This document shows positions 35,130 through 39,839 of a stretch of DNA of 39,839 bases, piece by piece. This stretch comes from Asticcacaulis benevestitus DSM 16100 = ATCC BAA-896 (GTDB lineage: Bacteria > Pseudomonadota > Alphaproteobacteria > Caulobacterales > Caulobacteraceae), in assembly GCF_000376105.1 (NCBI RefSeq), contig NZ_AQWM01000033.1, forward strand, positions 195-40,033. Direction: 5' to 3'. The notes beneath the pieces were generated by a model. The model was not told the origin of the DNA and did not search any database. It saw only the letters and a program-made list of their open reading frames with translations. Position numbers and translations under genes: made by a program. Position 1 is the stretch's first letter. Each line of letters opens with the position of its first letter.

Positions 35130-36356
35130 CTACCGCGCCACGAGGGGAGCTCTGGCCTCAGCAGTTCCGGCCTTCAAGAGGGCAACGAAATCCGGCAGAG
35201 GGCACATATGTTGGGGACCTTGCTTGCATGCGTTCATGGTCAATGACTTCCAGGTGGCATGATCGCGGGCGGCCCGGATATCATCGGCGCTCTGACTGCG
35301 GTAGTAGACCCTGACGAAGGCCCGCCCCTGCGCATCGCGGATCAGGGCAAGCACAAGCGCACCGCCCGGCGAGGGATCATTCACCGCAAAACCGGGCGCT
35401 TCTACCGTAACCCCCAGTAAGGCGGCCAGGGCCGCAACATTTGTGTCGTGGCCGACCAGCATGTCGAAATCCGGCGCGTCCGGACGGCTGAAGTCATCGA
35501 TGATGCGCCGTGCGGTCGGTTCGGTCTGAAACGCCATCATATAGGGCGGGCGCGAGAAGACGTCGAACAGGGCAGCATGGACTTCACCAACCGTTTTCAG
35601 TGTCGCCGGATTGGCACGGCCCCAGCCAACCTCTTTCAGCGGGAAGCCTTCGAGATACTCCAGCATCAGCACCTCGGCTGTGCCTGACGCATCGCGAACC
35701 GGCCCTTCGAACACCAGGCCGCGATTATCAGCCGTCACGGCAAGGCGAGGCGCTCGCTGCGGGCTACATGGACTGGCGCCACAATCCAGGACATGTTCAA
35801 GCTGTCCGAGCGTGGCGTCATGGCGCTGCACCAGGACGGGCATGCCGCCGGTATAGGCATTAATGCTGGTGACGGCGCGCTGGGCATCGAACCAGGGCGG
35901 AGGCGCGCGGGTCGGCTCGAACAAAGGGTCAATCTGATCTTCGGGCAAATGACCGACATGAAGCGCACATCCGGGCGCCAGGCCCTGCACATAGGCCTGC
36001 CCGGTGGCGATGGTGCGCGGGGACGTATTGGTCCAGACGATCGTTTTGGCCAGGTCTGGGCAGGCCTTTGCAGGCAGAATACCCCGTGCCGAAAGCCAGG
36101 CGCGATCGACGTTTCCGAGCGCCTTCAGGGCCTCGGCGCCGTGGGGCGTTATGGTCTCGGGCGGGACGCTCCAGACAGGCCAGGGGGCGCCGGTTTGGGT
36201 ATCCAGTGGCGCTTCGCCCGTAATGGGAGAACGCACGCCATGGCGCATCAGCATGACGACGCGTTCAACCTTTGTGGGCTGCGCGGAGGCCTGGATGGCA
36301 AGCAGACAAGCTCCGGAAAAAGTGAGAGCGAAACGAAGCCAGTGTTTAAGGGTCAT
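35130..36356 (-). CDS. Histidine acid phosphatase (AppA/Agp-like)
   Basis: The 408-residue protein has a signal peptide (cleavage near ASA-QP, residue 26) and is a branch-2 histidine phosphatase. The phosphate-binding RHGVRSP is at 38-44 with nucleophile His39, and the proton-donor pair His303-Asp304 lies in GHDTNV. Bacterial members are periplasmic phytases or glucose-1-phosphatases that supply phosphate or sugar. An IS element lies 80-100 bp upstream, which may have displaced or replaced its promoter. Confidence 0.92.
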   Translation of the reverse strand: MTLKHWLRFALTFSGACLLAIQASAQPTKVERVVMLMRHGVRSPITGEAPLDTQTGAPWPVWSVPPETITPHGAEALKALGNVDRAWLSARGILPAKACPDLAKTIVWTNTSPRTIATGQAYVQGLAPGCALHVGHLPEDQIDPLFEPTRAPPPWFDAQRAVTSINAYTGGMPVLVQRHDATLGQLEHVLDCGASPCSPQRAPRLAVTADNRGLVFEGPVRDASGTAEVLMLEYLEGFPLKEVGWGRANPATLKTVGEVHAALFDVFSRPPYMMAFQTEPTARRIIDDFSRPDAPDFDMLVGHDTNVAALAALLGVTVEAPGFAVNDPSPGGALVLALIRDAQGRAFVRVYYRSQSADDIRAARDHATWKSLTMNACKQGPQHMCPLPDFVALLKAGTAEARAPLVAR

Positions 36357-36439
36357 GGAAACTCTTCTGTGGTTGCCGTCCGTAGTGCAAGAAGAATCTG
36401 AACTAAATTTGCGAGTGATCGAGTGCGGTCTTCTGTAAG

Positions 36440-36640
36440 GCCTTTAAGTGCGGTATTTCAGAAACCGCTGGCCGGTATGGTGATCTGCGGACCAGGTCCA
36501 AATCTAATTTTCGAGCTTGATGCTCATAGAGCTTTACTGGTTTTCCTGATCCAGATCTGTTCGATCTTTTCGCCCATTCGGGTCATCGCCTTCTTTCACC
36601 CTCCCTTAGCCGACGCCAGGCAGATTTCGCATCACATGGA
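36440..36640 (-). ncRNA. Candidate bridge-RNA segment downstream of the transposase
   Basis: In IS1111-type elements the RNA that pairs with target and donor DNA is encoded in the non-coding end after the transposase. Here the 200 nt past the stop, read on the minus strand, hold several short hairpins: GAGCT with AGCTC (plus-strand 36513-36532 region), GGACC with GGTCC (36490-36500), and GCGGT with ACCGC (36450-36468). Location and structure fit; loops pairing to the flanks were not proven. Confidence 0.4.
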
Positions 36641-37672
36641 TCATGATGCCGCCACCTGGGCCGGAACTCGATACTCCTCATTTTTTGTCAGCAAGGCCCA
36701 GATTGTTCGGGCCATCTTGTTTGCCAAGGCGATTGCCACAAGCATCCGCGGCTTTCGCGCCATCATCCGCGCCAGCCAAGACCCCTCTGGAACCGACTTA
36801 CGTCCCAACCAGTTCAGGCGCGACATCGCGCCGATTATGAGTAGCCTGCGGATATCGGACTGTCCGGCCTTGGAAATTTTGCCGAGCCTTTCCTTTCCGC
36901 CGGAGGAGAACTGGCGTGGGACAAGGCCGAGCCAAGCTGAGAAGTCGCGACCGCACTCAAAGCTTTCCATAGGCGGGGCAAAGGCTTCGACGGCCAAGGC
37001 CGTCAAAGGGCCGACGCCAGGAATGGTCTGCAAACGCCGCGCCACGTCAGTTTCTTCAGCCAGTGCCTTGATCTTGTGAGTTCGTGCATCAATGCGCGCC
37101 GTTTTTTCAGCGATCTGTTTCAGTAGGTCCTGACATTCTTCGCGCATCAAATCGGGCAGGTCACTGTTCGGCTCATTCAGGATTTCTTCGATCCGGTTGA
37201 TCTGATGTATCCCCTGCGGAACCACGTGGCCGTACTCATAAAGGCAGGCCCTAACGGCGTTGACCAGTTCGGTGCGCTGATGCACAAGCCGCTCACGCGC
37301 CCGAAACAAAATGCCCCGGCTTTGCTGCTCTGGGGACTTCGGCTCGACGAAGCGCATTTCCGGCCGTTGTGCCGCGATCACGATGGCCTCAGCGTCCGCC
37401 GCATCATTTTTCTGACGTTTTAAAAACGGCTTTACGTACTGCGGTGCGATCAGCCTCACCTCGTGGCCGAGCCGGACCATCTCACGGGCCCAGTAATGCG
37501 CACTGCCGCAAGCCTCCATCACTACAACCGCCGGAGCCTTGCCCGTCATGAACTTCAAAAAACCATCCCTGGAAAGCTTCTTCTTGAACCGAACATCACC
37601 CGTCATTGAGGCGCCATGCAGTTGAAAAACAGACTTTGCCAAATCTACGCCAATCATTGTATCTTTCGTCAC
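36641..37672 (-). CDS. IS110/IS1111-family DEDD transposase
   Basis: The protein has 343 residues from a GTG at 37672, with AAAGGA 8 bases upstream; longer readings exist but lack a ribosome site. The N-terminal RuvC-like domain carries the DEDD catalytic residues Asp10 (GVDLAK), Glu53 (VMEACGS), Asp90 and Asp93 (RQKNDAADAE). A coiled region follows, then the C-terminal Transposase_20 domain with IPGVGPLTA and the serine-bearing segment near GQSDIRRLLIIGAM. No frameshift or stop disrupts it, so the element may be active. Confidence 0.93.
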   Translation of the reverse strand: MTKDTMIGVDLAKSVFQLHGASMTGDVRFKKKLSRDGFLKFMTGKAPAVVVMEACGSAHYWAREMVRLGHEVRLIAPQYVKPFLKRQKNDAADAEAIVIAAQRPEMRFVEPKSPEQQSRGILFRARERLVHQRTELVNAVRACLYEYGHVVPQGIHQINRIEEILNEPNSDLPDLMREECQDLLKQIAEKTARIDARTHKIKALAEETDVARRLQTIPGVGPLTALAVEAFAPPMESFECGRDFSAWLGLVPRQFSSGGKERLGKISKAGQSDIRRLLIIGAMSRLNWLGRKSVPEGSWLARMMARKPRMLVAIALANKMARTIWALLTKNEEYRVPAQVAAS

Positions 37673-37710
37673 GGTTGCCGTCCTTTCCGCTAAGTGGCCT
37701 ATAACACCAC

Positions 37711-38186
37711 TATTTTGGCACATTGCGATGCCGTCTGGGAGGGGCGGCAACCACCCCATCTATTTTGGTTGTGACGTGGCTTCCAGCGGAAGCCTTGTCG
37801 CCTCCCAATTCGCTCGAAGCTGGCGCACTGGCGACACGTATTTCGGAATGAGCGTGGTGAAGATGCCCAATGGAAGGCAAGCTGGTCATGACGAACATGT
37901 TGGCTCGTGGTGCCCCTTCAAACCCTCGTCATAACGTGTCTGTTTGAAGGTTTCGTGACCTCCGACTCATCGTCTGTCGGTCGTCGGTCGCGCGCCTTGC
38001 CGAACTGAATCTTGCCCAACGTTTTTTGAGCTTGAACAAGCTGAAAGCTTTTGATTGTCCGATTTGTTTGCCGACAGCCTTCATATCTGTGACGTGACGG
38101 TCTATAAGGCCGCTAAATGTCTTGATGATTGCAGCCTTCTTTGGCGCAGAAACGCATTTGCCTTTAGTCTTTGATAGTATTGAAAA
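37711..38186. other. Non-coding accessory stretch beside the IS element
   Basis: No convincing gene is seen. A perfect hairpin with 7-bp arms GGCTTCC and GGAAGCC lies at 37778-37794, and GGGG/CCCC arms lie at 37741-37757. Base composition falls to AT-rich from about 38000. Readings of 60-90 codons on either strand show no family features. Confidence 0.5.
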
Positions 38187-38255
38187 ATGAATAAAAAGCA
38201 GGCGCATAGATTCAGTGTTGCACCCATGATGGACTGGACAGCATCTTCAATATAA
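38187..38255 (+). pseudogene. dusA: dusA 5' fragment, probable integration (att) site
   Basis: The ATG at 38187 opens a 22-codon reading whose residues 7-18, HRFSVAPMMDWT, are the highly conserved start of tRNA-dihydrouridine synthase A. The match ends just after the ACA codon; the expected DRHCR continuation is replaced by unrelated codons and a stop. The 5' end of dusA is a known target of a family of tyrosine integrases carried by prophages and islands, with the core at this ATGATGGACTGGAC position. This is therefore best read as one end of an integrated or decayed element. The rest of dusA is not in the window. Confidence 0.75.
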
Positions 38256-38340
38256 TCAAATAGTTGCGAGAGCGTGGGTGCAAAACGGGTGCACTCTGAA
38301 ATAGTAAGTGCGCGAATTTTAACGTAATTTGACTGCACCC
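38219..38340. repeat. Four GGGTGCA motifs around the dusA fragment
   Basis: GGGTGCA occurs at 38276-38282 and 38287-38293 on the plus strand, and at 38219-38225 and 38334-38340 on the minus strand. The middle pair is spaced 11 bp, one helical turn. One copy lies within the dusA fragment itself. The arrangement resembles integrase or excisionase arm-binding sites. Confidence 0.65.
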
Positions 38341-38640
38341 GCCTACCGATTTGTGCGGTAATATTATGCCATGCCGCGCGAATTTGCGCTGATACTGCCT
38401 GAAGGAACTAAACCACCTTCCACATTAGTTCACAACTATACACTACAAGGGCTGTGCATGCCTTAAGTTCGCATTCGCGCCCAATCCGACATGGAACGTT
38501 GCAATAGCAGTTTGACAGGCCTTGCCCAAAAGCAGCCGACATGCTGCATGCGTCGCAATAACGTGAAACGGAAAACTCCGTCGAACAGCATACGGTTGAT
38601 CGAAATGACAAGACGGTAACTTGACAAGCAGACCCACGAG

Positions 38641-38656
38641 TACGAAGTCTTTCGTA
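38641..38656. promoter_or_regulatory. Palindrome TACGAA-N4-TTCGTA before the disrupted hydrolase
   Basis: Perfect 6-bp arms lie 17 bp upstream of the ATG at 38673, just before its GGAGG ribosome site. It could be an operator or a small RNA hairpin controlling the former gene. Confidence 0.4.
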
Positions 38657-38672
38657 TTTGTTGGAGGCAGAC

Positions 38673-39003
38673 ATGATCTTGATTTCCAGGCGCAACTTTA
38701 TAACATTGGCCTCCGCTGCAACTGTGCCCCCGTCAATCGCTCAAGCTGACCCTGTATCCGCTACGGAAGTCACATTGGCGGAACTGCCACTTCACGACGG
38801 CAGCATCCTGCGTTACAGCCTGGCAGAAGTCGTGGCGGCGTCGGGTATCCCCGCAATCAGCTTTGCCACCATTTCGCGTTATGACATCGCAAGTGCCAAG
38901 TGCTATGGTCTAACAGCTGTAGTTGAGACGGCAAAGGTCACCGTGCGCCGACTGATGTCGCACCCTGCCGGACTGAGCGCGCACGGCTTTCCTGGCTATG
39001 CTT
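38673..39003 (+). pseudogene. Disrupted exported serine hydrolase (class C beta-lactamase family)
   Basis: The ATG at 38673 has GGAGG 6 bases upstream and opens a Tat-like signal (SRRNFITLASA, ending IAQA). The start of a beta-lactamase/serine-hydrolase domain follows (GIPAISFATISRYDIASAKCYGL), and then the sequence jumps to a later part of the same fold (KVTVRRLMSHPAGLSAHGFPGYA). The stretch between, which should carry the catalytic S-x-x-K, is missing, and family likeness stops at about 39003 although the frame stays open to 39152. An internal deletion plus a 3' loss make the product inactive. Confidence 0.7.
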
Positions 39004-39141
39004 TCAAAGCGTCCGACCGTGCCGCAGAATCCCGACGATCGCGCCGCCCACCCGTTCGGCATAGGCGCTGGCCTCGCCCTGCTGACCGTGCTGGCCCCAT
39101 CCCTAGCGCTTCGCGCACCGCACCGGCCTGGGCGCTTCGAC
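38998..39141 (+). pseudogene. C-terminal fragment of an unidentified protein, in frame with the GntR gene
   Basis: From 38998 a reading with one hydrophobic segment (IGAGLALLTVLAPSLALRA) and an arginine-rich tail runs without a stop into the GntR regulator frame. It looks like the end of a membrane protein joined to the broken hydrolase by deletion. Family not recognised. Confidence 0.4.
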
Positions 39142-39839
39142 ATGAAAAGTAAAATCCCTGCAAACTCAACGGAAAGCACTGCATCCAGTTTGGCAAATAT
39201 TGTAGGTCGATTGGGGAAGGACGAACAGACGCCTCTATATCTCCAGGTGCAAAGGATATTACGGGAGGCCATCAATAACCGCCTCCTCGATCAGAACGAG
39301 GTGATACCGACTGAGCGCGACTTGGCTAAAGCTCTCGACGTTTCCCGAATTACTATCCGAAAGGCTATAGACGGCTTGGTAACGGAAGGCCTTCTATCAC
39401 GCCGTCATGGTGCCAGAACCTTTGTCGCGATGCCGGTCGGAAACAGCTCCTTGAAACTGACCTCGTTCACCGAAGATATGATTTCGCGCGGACGCAAGCC
39501 CCATTCGGAATGGATATCCAAGGCACAAGGTAAGGTCACGCCAGACGAAGCGATCTATCTCGGTTTGTCGCCTGATACGATGGTCTATCGCTTTAGACGC
39601 GTTCGCTTTGCTGACGAAAAGGCCGTGGCGCTCGAATATACAACACTACTGCGCTGCTGTTTGCCATCGCTGGAATGCGTCACGAACTCGGTGTATGAAG
39701 CACTCGGTAAGATAGGGCAGCGCCCGGTGCGAGCCCTTCAACGTATGCGTGCTGTTAACTTTACCTGTGAGCAGGCCGATCGGTTGGGCGCTCAGCTGGG
39801 AGATGCGGGATTTTTTATAGAGCGTCTGGGATTTCTTCA
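39142..39839 (+). CDS. GntR-family regulator, HutC/NagR subfamily (3' end outside window)
   Basis: The first 232 codons are present and open to the window end. A winged helix-turn-helix (about 25-95) reads TPLYLQVQRILREAI, then PTERDLAKALDVSRITIRKAIDGL and LLSRRHGARTF. The UTRA ligand domain starts near 105 (LTSFTEDMISRGRKPHSEW, then FRRVRFADEKAVALEYT). Proteins of this type control N-acetylglucosamine or histidine/sugar genes by binding a phosphosugar or related ligand. The ATG at 39142 leaves about 20 residues before the family core; its ribosome site is weak. Its targets would lie beyond the window. Confidence 0.9.
   Translation, partial: MKSKIPANSTESTASSLANIVGRLGKDEQTPLYLQVQRILREAINNRLLDQNEVIPTERDLAKALDVSRITIRKAIDGLVTEGLLSRRHGARTFVAMPVGNSSLKLTSFTEDMISRGRKPHSEWISKAQGKVTPDEAIYLGLSPDTMVYRFRRVRFADEKAVALEYTTLLRCCLPSLECVTNSVYEALGKIGQRPVRALQRMRAVNFTCEQADRLGAQLGDAGFFIERLGFL

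Larger units (their letters stand above)
36430..37710 (-). mobile_element. IS110-family element, IS1111 subgroup (ends approximate)
   Basis: A complete-looking transposase gene is flanked by imperfect subterminal inverted sequences: TGTAAGGCC around 36434-36442 and GGCCTATAA around 37696-37704. The resulting length, about 1.28 kb, fits the IS1111 subgroup, which has subterminal rather than terminal inverted repeats and makes no target duplication. The exact ends were not fixed. It lies upstream of the phosphatase gene. Confidence 0.6.

Noticed and set aside
37728-38207. Short readings on both strands next to the IS element
   Set aside because: No ribosome sites, no family features and unstable composition; treated as non-coding.
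38408-38695. Cysteine-rich minus-strand reading of 95 codons
   Set aside because: It lacks a ribosome site, overlaps the start of the hydrolase remnant and shows no domain pattern.
1-39839. CRISPR arrays, tRNA and rRNA genes
   Set aside because: No regularly spaced repeats and no tRNA or rRNA signatures were seen on reading; a covariance-model scan would confirm.

Overview
The window looks like the chromosome of a plant-polysaccharide-degrading alphaproteobacterium. Caulobacteraceae is most likely, and something close to Asticcacaulis is my best guess. The guess rests on the two very large TonB-dependent receptors beside glycosidases, a tryptophan-halogenase-like gene inside that locus, Tat-exported glycoside hydrolases, GC-rich codon use and AT-poor promoters. 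It is inference from gene content; no rRNA or tRNA gene is present to confirm it.

Layout. (1) 1-11741 is a carbohydrate-uptake and hydrolysis locus: the tail of a GH3 beta-glucosidase, a flavin-dependent halogenase-like protein, a TonB receptor with a probable LacI-type operator pair in front of it, a second GH3 enzyme, a GH43 enzyme behind an odd triplicated start region, and a divergent GH127-type beta-L-arabinofuranosidase. (2) 11839-15506 is a methionine-type ABC importer (metN, metI, metQ) followed 2 bp later by an M14 zinc carboxypeptidase. (3) 15593-16817 holds small proteins: one unknown, an XRE-type regulator and a DUF2171 protein. (4) 16928-22415 is a C4-dicarboxylate module: dctD and dctB on the minus strand, divergent dctA, and a TorF-type porin. 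The DctD lacks a recognisable GAFTGA motif, and two helically phased dyads sit between dctB and dctA. (5) 22416-33195 is a second sugar locus: palindrome-rich leader, TonB receptor, FadR-type GntR regulator, a GH115 C-terminal remnant, GH31 alpha-xylosidase-like enzyme, GH43-CBM6 enzyme and a zinc sugar-alcohol/sugar-acid dehydrogenase. Carboxylesterase and histidine acid phosphatase genes follow. (6) 36430-39839 is a decayed accessory region: an IS110/IS1111 element, a dusA 5' fragment that looks like an integration site, a disrupted serine-hydrolase gene, and a HutC-type GntR regulator cut by the window end.

How the genes fit together. The two receptors bring oligosaccharides through the outer membrane. 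Exported GH3, GH31, GH43, GH127 and esterase enzymes would strip glucose/xylose, arabinose and acyl groups from hemicellulose (xyloglucan or arabinoxylan). The dehydrogenase feeds a released sugar or sugar acid into metabolism. The FadR-type GntR protein may control part of this set, because a perfect TTGGT-N3-ACCAA site lies upstream of its neighbouring receptor and weaker look-alikes lie upstream of the GH127 and GH31 genes.

Most worth checking: the dusA attachment remnant with four GGGTGCA repeats, the altered DctD with its phased dyads, the triplicated ribosome-binding/start unit before the GH43 gene, the putative bridge-RNA segment of the IS1111 element, and the candidate GntR regulon.
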